Part shown: piece after piece, positions 39,713 to 49,342 of the stretch | Position numbering within the stretch: the first letter of the stretch is position 1 | Layout: the number at the start of each line of letters is the position of its first letter | Translations under genes and position numbers: made by a program | The notes under the pieces: generated by a model | Told to the model about the DNA's origin: nothing | The model's database searches: none | What the model saw: only the letters and a program-made list of their open reading frames with translations | Assembly (NCBI RefSeq): GCF_900292075.1 | Contig: NZ_OLMV01000004.1 | Span: forward strand, 62,001-126,000 | Length of the DNA stretch: 64,000 bases | Source: Microbacterium timonense | GTDB taxonomy: Bacteria > Actinomycetota > Actinomycetes > Actinomycetales > Microbacteriaceae | Reading direction: 5' to 3'

Positions 39713-40720
39713 TCACATCGGAACGCGCGTCTGCTGCAGCACCGAGCCCAGCACGGCGTCGACCGAGACGCCCTCCAGCTCGGCGTCGGGGCGCAGCCGG
39801 ATGCGGTGGCGCCACGTGGGCACCAGCATCGTCTGCACATGATCGGGCGTGATGGCCGGATAGCCGCCGAGCCAGGCCCATGCCTTCGATGCCGCCAGCA
39901 GCGCGGTGGCCGCTCGAGGGCTGACCCCGAGCTGCACCGACGGGCTGCGGCGGGTGGCCTGCGCGCGGGCGACCACGTAGCCCAGGACATCGTCCGAGAC
40001 GGTGACGGATGCCGCGGCGTGCTGCGCGGCGCGGATCTCGTCGGCCGTGGCGGCGCGACGCAGTCCGGCCGCGGCGAGGTCGCGCGGATCGAAGCCGCTC
40101 GCATGACGGCGCAGCACGGCCAGTTCGGCATCCCGTGCCGGCACGTCGACGATGAGCTTGAGGAGGAACCGGTCCAGCTGCGCCTCGGGCAGGGTGTACG
40201 TGCCCTCGTGCTCGATGGGGTTCTGTGTCGCCGCGACGAGGAACGGGTCGGGAAGGGCCCGGGTGACGCCGTCGGTCGAGACCTGGCGTTCCTCCATCGC
40301 CTCCAGGAGCGCGGCCTGTGTCTTGGGCGGTGTGCGGTTGATCTCGTCGGCGAGCACGACGTTGGTGAACACGGGACCTTCGCGGAACTCGAACTCGCCG
40401 GCCTTGGCGTCGTAGACGAGGGAACCCGACACGTCGCCCGGCATCAGATCGGGCGTGAACTGGATGCGTTTGTTGTCCAAGCCCAGCGCCGTGGAGAACG
40501 CCCGCACCAGGAGGGTCTTCGCCACGCCGGGCACGCCTTCCAGCAGCACGTGGCCGCGGGCGAGCAGCGCGATGAGAAGCCCCGTGACGGTGCCGTCCTG
40601 ACCGACGACCGCTTTGCCGACCTCGACGCGCACGCGGTTCATCGCCTCCCGCAAGGCCGCGTCGTCGGACTGCGGCCGGCCGGGATCCGGCGTGGCCGTC
40701 GTGGTGGGGGAGTCGGTCAT
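39713..40720 (-). CDS. moxR: MoxR-family AAA+ ATPase
   Basis: This 335-residue ATPase has Walker A EGVPGVAKT, FTPDLMPGDVSGSL, Walker B VVLADEINRTPPKTQAALLEAM and a sensor region VAATQNPIEHEGTY, all typical of MoxR. Partners in this family are DUF58/vWA proteins, here the next gene. Its ATG at 40720 overlaps the stop of the DUF4350 gene, placing it in the operon membrane protein-DUF4129-DUF4350-MoxR-DUF58. Confidence 0.95.
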   Translation of the reverse strand: MTDSPTTTATPDPGRPQSDDAALREAMNRVRVEVGKAVVGQDGTVTGLLIALLARGHVLLEGVPGVAKTLLVRAFSTALGLDNKRIQFTPDLMPGDVSGSLVYDAKAGEFEFREGPVFTNVVLADEINRTPPKTQAALLEAMEERQVSTDGVTRALPDPFLVAATQNPIEHEGTYTLPEAQLDRFLLKLIVDVPARDAELAVLRRHASGFDPRDLAAAGLRRAATADEIRAAQHAAASVTVSDDVLGYVVARAQATRRSPSVQLGVSPRAATALLAASKAWAWLGGYPAITPDHVQTMLVPTWRHRIRLRPDAELEGVSVDAVLGSVLQQTRVPM

Positions 40721-41961
40721 CGTGGGCTCCTTTCGGGGCGGACGGCCGCGTGCACGGCGTCCTCGAGGTCTCGCAACCGGATGCTCAGGGCGACGAGGTC
40801 GGCGTCGCTTCGCGGGATGTCGTCGATCAGGATGCCGCGCACGATGCGACGGTCAGCCCCGGCGACCGCCGCCGCGGCGTCGGCGATCTCGGTGGCCGCG
40901 GCGCGCGGTCCGAGCCCGAGCCGCCCCGCGATGCGGCGCAGCGCCCCGATGCGAAGACGGTCGGCGGCGTGCAGCGGATCGCGCGCACGCGCGTACAGCC
41001 GCGCGCGTCCTTCCGTCGTCTCCGAGGCGCGCACGGTGACCGGAAGACGCTCCGTCACGAGCGGACCGAACCGGCGCCCGCGCCACACGCCCGCCGCGAG
41101 GGCCGAGAACAGCAGCAGCACGATCACCGGGCTGAGCCACGGCGGCGTGAGCTCGCCCAGGGTGGGATCGGCGTCGGCGAGGTCGGTGTCGCCAAGGCCC
41201 GGCACGTACCAGACGACGACCGGATGCCGGCCCATGAGGTTGACCCCGAGCGCGGCGTTGCCGTCGTCGGCCAGGACGTCGTTGGCGAAGACGGTGCGCC
41301 CGTCGATGGCGGCGATCCGCCCGGCGTCGGTCTGCGTGACGACCAGTCCGAAGCCGTCTCCCGCGGGGTAGCACGCCTCACCCTCAGCGGGACGGTGGTA
41401 GACGCTTCCCGGCGCGATCGGGCCCGCGCGCCCCGCGTCACCGAGGTCGCACGACGGGCGGACGGCGCCACCGGGGTTGGCGCCGGCGGGGGAGGAGCCG
41501 GGAAGCAGCAGATCGAGCGTGCGGGCTCGCGGCTCGATCAGCACGACGTCGGTCGCCGCGTCGGCGAGCCCTTGGACGGCGTCGTCGGAGAGAGCCGGCG
41601 CATCGGGCAGCACCAGCGTGGCCGGTCCGACGGTCAGCGCATCGGCCGCGGCCGCGCGGTCGCGCACGACGCGCACGTCCACCCCGTGGTCGCGCAGGAC
41701 GTCGGCGATCGCGCGAGCTCCGTCGGGGCCGGCGGACTCGGGATCGAGCACACCGCGGGAGGCCCATTGGCTGGCGGTCGAGACCGCGGCGCCGATGCCG
41801 CCCACGACCAGCAGCGCGAGGCCGATGGCCACCCAGGCGACCACGCGCCGCCGCCGGGAAGCCGGAAGCCCGGGCTCGGGCGACCCCGACGGGGAAACAT
41901 CGCCGGCGGTGCCGGCCGCCGCAGGGACGGGCGGGCGGGCCGCGCTCACCGCGGTGCTCAC
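40717..41961 (-). CDS. DUF4350 domain membrane protein
   Basis: This 414-residue protein has a cytoplasmic proline-rich start, one helix at about residues 40-62 (VVAWVAIGLALLVVGGIGAAV), an outer domain with ARAIADVLRDHGVDVRVV, a second helix near 280, and a cytoplasmic tail. The outer domain resembles the Gld/IFT-type DUF4350 fold. GTG 41961 makes a GTGA overlap with the stop of the DUF4129 gene and is preferred over long upstream extensions of the frame. Its neighbours match Rv3691-Rv3692. Confidence 0.82.
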   Translation of the reverse strand: MSTAVSAARPPVPAAAGTAGDVSPSGSPEPGLPASRRRRVVAWVAIGLALLVVGGIGAAVSTASQWASRGVLDPESAGPDGARAIADVLRDHGVDVRVVRDRAAAADALTVGPATLVLPDAPALSDDAVQGLADAATDVVLIEPRARTLDLLLPGSSPAGANPGGAVRPSCDLGDAGRAGPIAPGSVYHRPAEGEACYPAGDGFGLVVTQTDAGRIAAIDGRTVFANDVLADDGNAALGVNLMGRHPVVVWYVPGLGDTDLADADPTLGELTPPWLSPVIVLLLFSALAAGVWRGRRFGPLVTERLPVTVRASETTEGRARLYARARDPLHAADRLRIGALRRIAGRLGLGPRAAATEIADAAAAVAGADRRIVRGILIDDIPRSDADLVALSIRLRDLEDAVHAAVRPERSPR

Positions 41962-42638
41962 GCCGTCGCCCCCTCGAGGACGGGCGGCCGTGCCGCCGCG
42001 AGTTCGTCGTCCACGGCCGCGACCGCGTCGTACAGCTCGGGCGTTCCCGGTCTGCGCAGATAGCGCACATCGTCGAAGGCGGATGCCGCGTCTTCCAGCC
42101 GGCCGGCCAGCGCAGGGAACACGCGGGCGGCGGCGCGGGCGAAGGCGTGCACGGTCGCCCCCGGTGGCAGATCGACCAGTCCCCGCTCCAGGCACCCGCG
42201 GGCGAGAGCACGGAAGCGCAGCACGATGGCCGCTTCCCATTCCGCCGCCCGCGCGCGTTCGGCGGCGGCCGAACGCAGCTCCGCCGCCGAACGCTGTCCG
42301 TCTTCGCCGAACAGCGCCGCCGCCCGCGCCGGGGCGCGCCGGGTCGCGCGCGGCATGCCCCACACCAGAAACGCCGCGACGATGATCGCGACGACGACGA
42401 CGGCCGCGACCAGCGCGAAAGTCGAGCCCCATCCGCCCGAGAGATCGGGGTTCAGCAGCGACGTAATGAAGTCGCCGATCGCCCGTGCGATGCGATCGAA
42501 CGGTGTGGGTTCCGCGATGGCGTAGGCCGGGTCGGAGAGCTCCTGCTCCGCCCACCGCCGCGCCTCGTCGCCGTCGGGCGTGAGCGGCGGGACGCCGTCC
42601 GCGGCCCGTGCGAGTCGAGCCCACACGATCGGGATCAC
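41958..42638 (-). CDS. DUF4129 domain membrane protein
   Basis: This 226-residue protein has a short outer segment (RRWAEQELSDPAYAIAEP), one central helix at about residues 70-94 (FALVAAVVVVAIIVAAFLVW) and a C-terminal DUF4129 domain with FRALARGCLERGLVDLPPG and RYLRRPG. The start is GTG 42638, overlapping the upstream stop as GTGA; longer starts would overlap the preceding gene more deeply. The domain resembles part of transglutaminase-like envelope proteins. Function is unknown. Confidence 0.8.
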   Translation of the reverse strand: MIPIVWARLARAADGVPPLTPDGDEARRWAEQELSDPAYAIAEPTPFDRIARAIGDFITSLLNPDLSGGWGSTFALVAAVVVVAIIVAAFLVWGMPRATRRAPARAAALFGEDGQRSAAELRSAAAERARAAEWEAAIVLRFRALARGCLERGLVDLPPGATVHAFARAAARVFPALAGRLEDAASAFDDVRYLRRPGTPELYDAVAAVDDELAAARPPVLEGATA

Positions 42639-44038
42639 GCCCACGGCGACTCTCGGTCGGTGCCGTCGGCTGCGGCGCCGGGGGCCGTCCACGTCGTCGG
42701 CGACGGGTCGGGAGACCGCGGCGGTTCGGCGGTCCGGGGGTCGGGGGATGCCGGGGACGTGGGGGATGCCGTCGGCTGCGGCGCCGCCGCGTGCGCGGCC
42801 GGTCCCGCCGGGGGGACCGCGTACGGCGGGTACGCCGGCGCGGGTGCCGCGGCGGAGCCGACGCCCGCAGACGGGGCGGGGGCGGACGGCGCCGCGTAGA
42901 CCGGGGGGGCGGGCTGCGGGCCGCCGGCCAACGAGGGCGGGGACGGCTGTCCCGGCGGCGGGAACGGCTGTCCCTGCGGCGAGATCCAGCGCGGCGCGAT
43001 GGCGCGGCCGACGTGCTGCCGGTACGGGTCGGGAAGGCCCCGTGCTCCGGCATCCCGTCGTTCCACATACGCGAGCAGGTCGAGGTCCAGCCCCTCATGG
43101 CGCATGCGGCAGTCGATGTAGATGAGCGCCGTCGCTGTGGACTGCACCACCACCGCGACGGACTGGAGCAACAGCGTGAGCACCTGGGTGAGCACCGCCG
43201 TCGCCAGGAAGCCGATGATCGCCGTCGGCTCCGGCGCGCCGGTCGGGGCGATCACGGTCGTCAGTCCCAGCGAGAGGAAGGTCATCGGGATGCTGACGAC
43301 CTGAGCGACCACGGCGAAGATGACGCTGATCAGGAGGATGATCCCGAGCGCGGGCCAGAATCGCCGCCGCGTGAGGGTCCACGAGCGCGAGAGCGCCTGC
43401 AGGATCGTCGCGTGCTCGATGATGATCGCCGCCGGCACGAGCAGCAGCTTGATCATGAGCCACCAGGTGAGCGGGATGGCCGCGAGGATCACGACGATGG
43501 TGAGCGCGATGGCGGCCGGCGGGGCGACCATCGCGATGCCGACCACCGCGACGACCACGACGGCGAGCAGGGCGACGACGGCGAGGATGAGCAGGAGGGA
43601 GTAGCCGATGAGCCGCCAGGCGATCGGCTTGACCTGTCGCCACAGCGCGCCCAGGGTGAGCTTCTCGGCGACGGCGGCGTGCGTGACCTCGACCACGACG
43701 ATGCCCTGCACGATGACGCTGAGCGCTCCGGCCGCCAGTGACAGGACGATGCCCGCGACGGCCGTGAGGCCGATCGACCCGGCCATGACTGTGTCGTACT
43801 CCTCGGTGCCATAGGTCAGCGTGTCGAGGCGGGAGAAGCTCGCCCACATCACCGCCAGCACGCCGGCCAGCAGCGCGACGTACGCGAGCGTCTGCACGAC
43901 CAGCGCGAACCCCAGCAGCACACGGGGGTTCTGCCGCAGCGCGGCGAACGAACGACCGAGGATGGTGCCGAACGTGAGCGGGTGCAGCGGGATGATGCCG
44001 GGGCGGGACGCCGGCGTCCAGGCCGGGTACGCGGTCAC
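42635..44038 (-). CDS. Polytopic membrane protein with proline-rich tail (glycerophosphodiester phosphodiesterase membrane-domain type)
   Basis: This 467-residue protein has about six to seven membrane helices across residues 30-320 and then a cytoplasmic tail of roughly 120 residues very rich in proline and alanine. The helical part (EHATILQALSRSWTLTRRRFW) resembles the membrane domain found on some bacterial glycerophosphodiesterases, without the enzyme domain. It starts at GTG 44038 with GGAGAGGGG upstream and heads the operon leading to moxR and DUF58. Divergent from mtrA across 259 bases that show no clear motif. Confidence 0.75.
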   Translation of the reverse strand: MTAYPAWTPASRPGIIPLHPLTFGTILGRSFAALRQNPRVLLGFALVVQTLAYVALLAGVLAVMWASFSRLDTLTYGTEEYDTVMAGSIGLTAVAGIVLSLAAGALSVIVQGIVVVEVTHAAVAEKLTLGALWRQVKPIAWRLIGYSLLLILAVVALLAVVVVAVVGIAMVAPPAAIALTIVVILAAIPLTWWLMIKLLLVPAAIIIEHATILQALSRSWTLTRRRFWPALGIILLISVIFAVVAQVVSIPMTFLSLGLTTVIAPTGAPEPTAIIGFLATAVLTQVLTLLLQSVAVVVQSTATALIYIDCRMRHEGLDLDLLAYVERRDAGARGLPDPYRQHVGRAIAPRWISPQGQPFPPPGQPSPPSLAGGPQPAPPVYAAPSAPAPSAGVGSAAAPAPAYPPYAVPPAGPAAHAAAPQPTASPTSPASPDPRTAEPPRSPDPSPTTWTAPGAAADGTDRESPWA

Positions 44039-44297
44039 AGTTCCCCTCTCCGTCGGCGCGCGACCCCGCGCGTGGCGCGGGAAGGCGCCGTCTGGTCGGC
44101 GTTGCCCCTATCGTTCCACATCGACCGGATGCCTCCGCCGCCGTCCGCCGGATCCTGGGGACAGCGGTCGCCCGGCTCCCGGCGACGGTTGGGGCGAGGT
44201 TCGGCCGCTCCACAGGCGGTGTCGACTACTCTGTGGGAAGCGCATGGGGACGGCGCGTGCCGGTCCCGTGCCTGAAGAGAAGGAACGAACCCGCGCG

Positions 44298-44978
44298 ATG
44301 ACTTCACGCATCCTGGTGGTCGACGATGACACCGCCCTCGCCGAGATGATCGGCATCGTGCTGCGCACGGAGGGGTTCGAGACCGTGTTCTGCGCCGACG
44401 GCGCCCAGGCTGTGGACGCCTGGCGCACCGAGCGGCCCGACCTCATCCTCCTCGACCTCATGCTTCCCGGCATGGACGGCATCGAGATCTGCACCCGCAT
44501 CCGCGCGGAATCCGGCATCCCGATCATCATGCTCACCGCCCGCACCGACACCGCCGACGTGGTGAAGGGTCTGGAATCCGGCGCCGACGACTACATCGTC
44601 AAGCCCTTCAACCCCAAGGAGCTGGTCGCCCGCATCCGCACGCGGCTGCGGCCCACGGCGCAGCCGGCCGGCGACACGCTGCGCATCGGCGACCTCACCG
44701 TCGACGTCGCCGCGCACGAGGTGCGCCGCGGCGACGGCCCGATCGCCCTGACCCCGCTCGAGTTCGAGCTGCTCGTGGCGCTGGCCTCCAAGCCGCAGCA
44801 GGTGTTCTCCCGGGAGATGCTGCTGGAACAGGTCTGGGGCTACCACTACAAGGCCGACACCCGCCTGGTCAACGTGCACGTGCAACGCCTGCGCGCAAAG
44901 GTCGAGAAGGATCCCGACAATCCCAAGATCGTGACGACGGTGCGCGGCGTCGGATACCGCGCCGGCGCCGTCGTCTGA
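44298..44978 (+). CDS. mtrA: Response regulator MtrA
   Basis: This 226-residue OmpR-family regulator has a receiver domain (residues 4-115; D9, D10 and phospho-acceptor D53 in LILLDLMLPGMDG) and a winged-helix DNA-binding domain (residues 130-225; SREMLLEQVWGYHYKADTR). In actinobacteria MtrA controls cell-wall hydrolases and the division cycle. ATG 44298 has an AGGAA ribosome site. mtrB begins seven bases after its stop, and lpqB overlaps that, so all three are one operon. Confidence 0.96.
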   Translation: MTSRILVVDDDTALAEMIGIVLRTEGFETVFCADGAQAVDAWRTERPDLILLDLMLPGMDGIEICTRIRAESGIPIIMLTARTDTADVVKGLESGADDYIVKPFNPKELVARIRTRLRPTAQPAGDTLRIGDLTVDVAAHEVRRGDGPIALTPLEFELLVALASKPQQVFSREMLLEQVWGYHYKADTRLVNVHVQRLRAKVEKDPDNPKIVTTVRGVGYRAGAVV

Positions 44979-44985
44979 GGTCGTC

Positions 44986-46719
44986 GTGACAGCGCCGATC
45001 TCGGGCGTCATCACCGCGCGCCCGGCGGTCCCCTGGTGGCGCATGTGGCGCTCCTGGCCGGGAAGCGTCGCGACGCTGTGGCGGCGGTCGCTGCGCTTCC
45101 GGACGATCCTCGTCACGATCGGGCTGACGGCACTGGCCGTCGTGGTGGCGTGCGTCTGGATGGCCCTGGCCATCCAGAACGACCTCTTCGCCTCGCGCAA
45201 GGACCAGGTGCTCATCGACGCCGAGCAGGCACGGGCGGCCGCGCAGCGCACACTGGATGCCGCGGTCCAGAGCGACGCGGTGCAGCTGCAGAACGTCATG
45301 ACGCTGGCCAACTCGGCGCTGCGCGATCAGTCCTCGGCGACGATGGTCGCCGCCTACCGCATCGGGCCGCCGGTCCCCAACGCCCCGCAGGACTTCAGCA
45401 CCGCCGAAGGGGTGGTGGACGAACTGCTCACGCCGGCCATGCGCGCGCTCGTGGAGGCGAATCCCGACCAGCAGATCTGGCAGCCGGTCGCCCTCCCCGA
45501 GGGGAGCGGCAGCGTTCCGGGAATCATGGTCGGCCAGCAGCTCGACATCCGGGGTGTCGCCTCCTACGAGCTGTACCTCGCGTACGACCTGGCCAACGCG
45601 CCGCAGACGCTCACGTTCGTCCAGCGCACCCTCTGGCTCGTCGGCATCGCGCTCGTGCTGCTCATCAGCGTCATCGCGTGGTTCGTGCTGCGCTCGGTCA
45701 CCGTGCCGATCAGCGAGGCAGCCGACACCAGCGCCAAGCTCGCCGCCGGTCGCCTCGACGTGCGCCTGCAGGTGCACGGAGAGGATGAGCTCGCCACGCT
45801 GGGGCGGTCGTTCAACGCGATGGCCGACAGCATCGAATCGCAGATCAAGGAGCTCGCCGACCTGTCACTCGTGCAGCAGCGGTTCGTGTCGGATGTCTCG
45901 CACGAGCTGCGCACGCCGCTGACGACCATCCGACTGGCCGCCGACATGATCAACGATCAGCGTGACGAGTTCGATCCGGCGACGGCGCGAGCCGCCGAAC
46001 TGCTCAACGCACAGGTGCAGCGGTTCGAGACGCTGCTGAGCGACCTGCTCGAGATCAGCCGCTACGACGCGGGCTCGGTGCAGCTGGAGCTCGAGCCGAC
46101 GAGTCTGGCGCAATTGGCCGAGGACGTCATCGGCTCCATGCAGCAGCTGGCCGAGCAGCACGGCACCGATGTGCGGCTGGTGGCACCCGGCGGGTACTCA
46201 CCCGTCGACATGGACCCGCGGCGCGTGCGGCGGATCGTGCGCAATCTGCTGGGCAACGCGATCGAGCACGGTGAGGGCAGACCCATCGTCGTCACGGTCG
46301 ACAGCGATCAGCAGGCAGTCGCGATCGGTGTGCGCGACTACGGGATGGGCATGCGCAAGCAAGACGTCGACCATGTGTTCGACCGCTTCTGGCGGGCCGA
46401 TCCTTCGCGCAAGCGCACGATCGGCGGCACGGGCCTGGGGCTGTCCATCGCGTTGGGCGATGCGAAGCTGCACGGCGGGGAACTGGCGGTGTGGTCGGAG
46501 CCTGGGCGCGGGACGAACTTCGTCCTCACCCTGCCGCGCCGTGGTGCCCACCTCACGGGGGCGTCACCCATTCCCGTGGATCCCGGGGACGACACGGTGG
46601 ACGGGCGGGAAGACCTCGGCATGACGGCGCCCATCGATCTGCCTCCCGTCGACGCGCCGGACGTCGGCGGGGCGACCGGGCGACGCGGACCGGCTGCGAC
46701 TCCAGGAGGTTCCGCATGA
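44986..46719 (+). CDS. mtrB: Sensor histidine kinase MtrB
   Basis: This 577-residue kinase has a first membrane helix near 40-62, an extracytoplasmic sensor region, and a second helix near 218-240. A HAMP domain follows, then the HisKA domain with phospho-acceptor H306 (DVSHELRTPLTTIR) and an ATPase domain with RNLLGNAIEHG and GTGLGLSIA. The GTG start is chosen by spacing to mtrA. The C-terminal 60 residues after the kinase domain are acidic and proline-rich. It should phosphorylate MtrA. Confidence 0.96.
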   Translation: MTAPISGVITARPAVPWWRMWRSWPGSVATLWRRSLRFRTILVTIGLTALAVVVACVWMALAIQNDLFASRKDQVLIDAEQARAAAQRTLDAAVQSDAVQLQNVMTLANSALRDQSSATMVAAYRIGPPVPNAPQDFSTAEGVVDELLTPAMRALVEANPDQQIWQPVALPEGSGSVPGIMVGQQLDIRGVASYELYLAYDLANAPQTLTFVQRTLWLVGIALVLLISVIAWFVLRSVTVPISEAADTSAKLAAGRLDVRLQVHGEDELATLGRSFNAMADSIESQIKELADLSLVQQRFVSDVSHELRTPLTTIRLAADMINDQRDEFDPATARAAELLNAQVQRFETLLSDLLEISRYDAGSVQLELEPTSLAQLAEDVIGSMQQLAEQHGTDVRLVAPGGYSPVDMDPRRVRRIVRNLLGNAIEHGEGRPIVVTVDSDQQAVAIGVRDYGMGMRKQDVDHVFDRFWRADPSRKRTIGGTGLGLSIALGDAKLHGGELAVWSEPGRGTNFVLTLPRRGAHLTGASPIPVDPGDDTVDGREDLGMTAPIDLPPVDAPDVGGATGRRGPAATPGGSA

Positions 46720-48407
46720 CCCGCGCTCGCGGCATCCTCGCCCTCCTGCTCGCACTGAGCGCGATGATCGTCACCGGATGCACCGGCTTTCCCACGAGTG
46801 GACCGCCCGAGTACGGGCTGGAGTCCGGCGGGACCGGAAACGGATCGCAGAACGTCGCGTTCATCCCGAACCGGCCGCAGCCCGGCGCGACGCCGCAGCA
46901 GATCGTGGAGGGATTCATCGACGCCGGCTCCGGTCCGGGCGTGGCCGGCAACTGGGCCGTCGCGCGGGAGTTCCTGGCGCCGTCGCTGGCCAAGACATGG
47001 AAGCCCGAGTCCAGCGTCACCGTCGATGAGCGCGCCGAGCGGGACTACGTCGACACCGGCGACGGCACCGTGGACTTCGCCTACGACGTGGTGGGCACGG
47101 TCGACGACAAGGGCTCGTACCAGCGCGCCGAGCTGGCGCCCGGGAGCACCGCGTTCCGCCTCGCGAAGCAGTCCGACGGGGAGTGGCGCATCACCGAGGC
47201 CCCCGACGGCATCTGGCTCGACGAGGAGCAGTTCCCGAGCGTCTTCCGCCGCTACCCGCTGATGTACTTCGATCCGTCGTGGGAGTACCTCGTCCCCGAT
47301 GTGCGCTGGTTCCCCGTCACGAAGGCCGCGGGGAGCATCGCGGGGACCCTCGTCAACAAGCCGAAGAGCGAGTGGCTCGCCGACTCGGTGGTCACCGCCT
47401 TCCCCGACGACGTGGCCGCGGTGCCGTCGGTGATCGTCGATGACGACGGCGTGGCCGAGGTGGTGCTGTCCGAGACGGTGCTGGCGGCCAGCCGTACCCT
47501 GCAGGACCGGATGCTGACCCAGCTCGAGGAGAGTCTGCGGGCGGCCGGGGTGAGCGACGTCGTGATGAGCGTGGACTCGACCCCCATCGACGCGCAACCG
47601 GTCGCGGTGCGCTCCACGCGGGTTCCCGCGGCGCCGCTCGTGCTCACGGAGGACGGATTCGGCTTCCTCACCGGCGACGAGATCGACCAGATCCCGGGCC
47701 TGTCGGCGGCGGTCCAGAACGCGGCGCCCGTGAGCGTCCAGGTGGGACCTGAGCGCGATCTCGCCGCAGCGCGCACGGCGGCCGGACAGGTCGTGCGGCT
47801 CGACTCCGGCGGGGCGGACCCCGCCGTGCTCGACACCCGCAGCGGCCTGGTCGATCCGACGATCGACCGCTTCGGCATCGTCTGGAGCGTGCCGCGTGAG
47901 GATCCGACCGCGCTGCGGGCCTTCCTGCCGTCGGGAGACGTCGTCGACGTCCCCGACGCCTGGAGCGACGCGACGTCGATCGTGGCGATGGCACTGTCGC
48001 GCGACGGCGCACGTCTGGCGGCCATCACCGCCACGGGCGGCCGGACCCTCGTCTCCGTCGCCGGGGTCGTGCGCGACCCGGACGGCGTGCCCGTCGGGTT
48101 GGGCACGCCGCTGCAGCTCGCCGTGGTCGGGGGATCCGGCGTCGGCATCACATGGATCGACGAGCTGAGTGTGGGAGTGCTCGGGCGAGGAGACGGGCAG
48201 TCCATCGTCGTCGAGCAGCTCGTCGGTGGTCCGACCGCGACCTCGTCGGCGCCCGCCGACATGGCCTCCATCGCGGGCGGCAACGGGATCTCGAGCCTGC
48301 GCCTGCGCGCGGAAGACGGGACGCTGTACGTCAAGCGCGGCACGTCGTGGCAGGCCACGGCCGCCGGCATCCAGGTGCTGGCCACCGAGCAGGGCGAGCC
48401 GCAGTAG
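46716..48407 (+). CDS. lpqB: Lipoprotein LpqB
   Basis: This 563-residue lipoprotein has a signal peptide ending in the lipobox VTGC with C22 as the lipid-bearing residue. A GerMN domain lies at about residues 190-310, and a beta-propeller-like C-terminal region follows. LpqB works with MtrA-MtrB and modulates MtrB in mycobacteria. ATG 46716 overlaps the mtrB stop by four bases and has an AGGAGG ribosome site inside mtrB. Confidence 0.95.
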   Translation: MTRARGILALLLALSAMIVTGCTGFPTSGPPEYGLESGGTGNGSQNVAFIPNRPQPGATPQQIVEGFIDAGSGPGVAGNWAVAREFLAPSLAKTWKPESSVTVDERAERDYVDTGDGTVDFAYDVVGTVDDKGSYQRAELAPGSTAFRLAKQSDGEWRITEAPDGIWLDEEQFPSVFRRYPLMYFDPSWEYLVPDVRWFPVTKAAGSIAGTLVNKPKSEWLADSVVTAFPDDVAAVPSVIVDDDGVAEVVLSETVLAASRTLQDRMLTQLEESLRAAGVSDVVMSVDSTPIDAQPVAVRSTRVPAAPLVLTEDGFGFLTGDEIDQIPGLSAAVQNAAPVSVQVGPERDLAAARTAAGQVVRLDSGGADPAVLDTRSGLVDPTIDRFGIVWSVPREDPTALRAFLPSGDVVDVPDAWSDATSIVAMALSRDGARLAAITATGGRTLVSVAGVVRDPDGVPVGLGTPLQLAVVGGSGVGITWIDELSVGVLGRGDGQSIVVEQLVGGPTATSSAPADMASIAGGNGISSLRLRAEDGTLYVKRGTSWQATAAGIQVLATEQGEPQ

Positions 48408-48502
48408 CCGTCGCCTCCTCCCCAGCGGGCGCCGTCGCGTCATCGTCCCCGGATCCAGATGGGCGCGCCCCGGAGGGGGACCCGTGCGGCGAGGCTGGCA
48501 CC

Positions 48503-49222
48503 GTGGACAGCACATTCGCCAAGGCGGTTCGCGAGGCGTGCGCCGACGCCCTCGCCCTTCTGCTGCCGGTCTCATGCGCCGGATGCGACGAACCCGATGT
48601 CGCCCTGTGCGAGCGGTGTGCGCTCGCGCTCACGCCCGACCCGCAGCGTCAGGTGATCCGCACCGCCGTCGGCGACGTGCCGGTGTGGAGCGGACTGGAG
48701 TTCGACGGCGTGGCAGCGCGCGTGCTGCGGGCACTGAAGGAGGACGGGCGCACGATGCTGGCGACGGCACTGGCTCCCGCCCTCGCGGCGGCGCTCGCCC
48801 GGACCGGTGCGGCTGATGCGGAGCTGGTGCCGATGCCGACGTCACCGGCGGCGTTCCGGCGCCGGGGCTTCCGCGTGCCCGAGCTGCTCATCCGGCGTGC
48901 CGGGCGGCGGCCCCGCCGACTGCTGCGTCACGCGCGGCGGACAGCCGATCAGCGCGGTCTCGACCGCGACGCGCGCCGCCGGAACGTCGCCTCCAGCCTG
49001 GTCGCGCGGACCCCTGTGCGCACCCGCTCCAGGGGCTCGGCAGCCGCGTCGGAGGCGCATGCGAGTAGGGCCGAAGGTCCGCGCGTCATCGTGGTCGACG
49101 ACGTCGTGACGACCGGTGCGAGCCTGTCGGAGGCGGTGCGCGCGCTCCGTGCCGCGGGGGTGGATGTCGTGGCCGCAGTGACCGTCGCGGCCACTCCGCG
49201 CCGCTTCGCCGGGCGGAGGTGA
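48503..49222 (+). CDS. comF: ComF-family phosphoribosyltransferase-like protein
   Basis: This 239-residue protein has an N-terminal zinc ribbon (CAGCDEPDVALCERC) and a C-terminal type I phosphoribosyltransferase fold with the PRPP loop VIVVDDVVTTGASL. ComF proteins assist DNA uptake in competent bacteria; in actinobacteria the role is unclear. It lies 95 bases after lpqB and before hpf, the same order as Rv3244c-Rv3241c. The start GTG 48503 is the best fit for the family N-terminus but lacks a strong ribosome site. Confidence 0.85.
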   Translation: MDSTFAKAVREACADALALLLPVSCAGCDEPDVALCERCALALTPDPQRQVIRTAVGDVPVWSGLEFDGVAARVLRALKEDGRTMLATALAPALAAALARTGAADAELVPMPTSPAAFRRRGFRVPELLIRRAGRRPRRLLRHARRTADQRGLDRDARRRNVASSLVARTPVRTRSRGSAAASEAHASRAEGPRVIVVDDVVTTGASLSEAVRALRAAGVDVVAAVTVAATPRRFAGRR

Positions 49223-49252
49223 ACGGGCGTCGACGCATTCCAAACTCACAGG

Positions 49253-49280
49253 TGACAGAGTCCGAACGCCCGGCTACCGT
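49253..49280 (+). promoter_or_regulatory. Candidate hpf promoter
   Basis: TGACAG at 49253-49258 and TACCGT at 49275-49280 are 16 bases apart. The leader to ATG 49343 would be about 56 bases and includes an AAGGAGG ribosome site. Confidence 0.4.
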
Positions 49281-49342
49281 GGGGTGCACAAGGCGACTGA
49301 TGGTCCGCCCTTGGCCGGGAGGACCGGAACAAGGAGGTCAGG

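Noticed and set aside
38246..41371. 1041-codon plus-strand frame
   Set aside because: It is antisense to DUF58, MoxR and DUF4350, which carry clear motifs. No motif on the plus strand.
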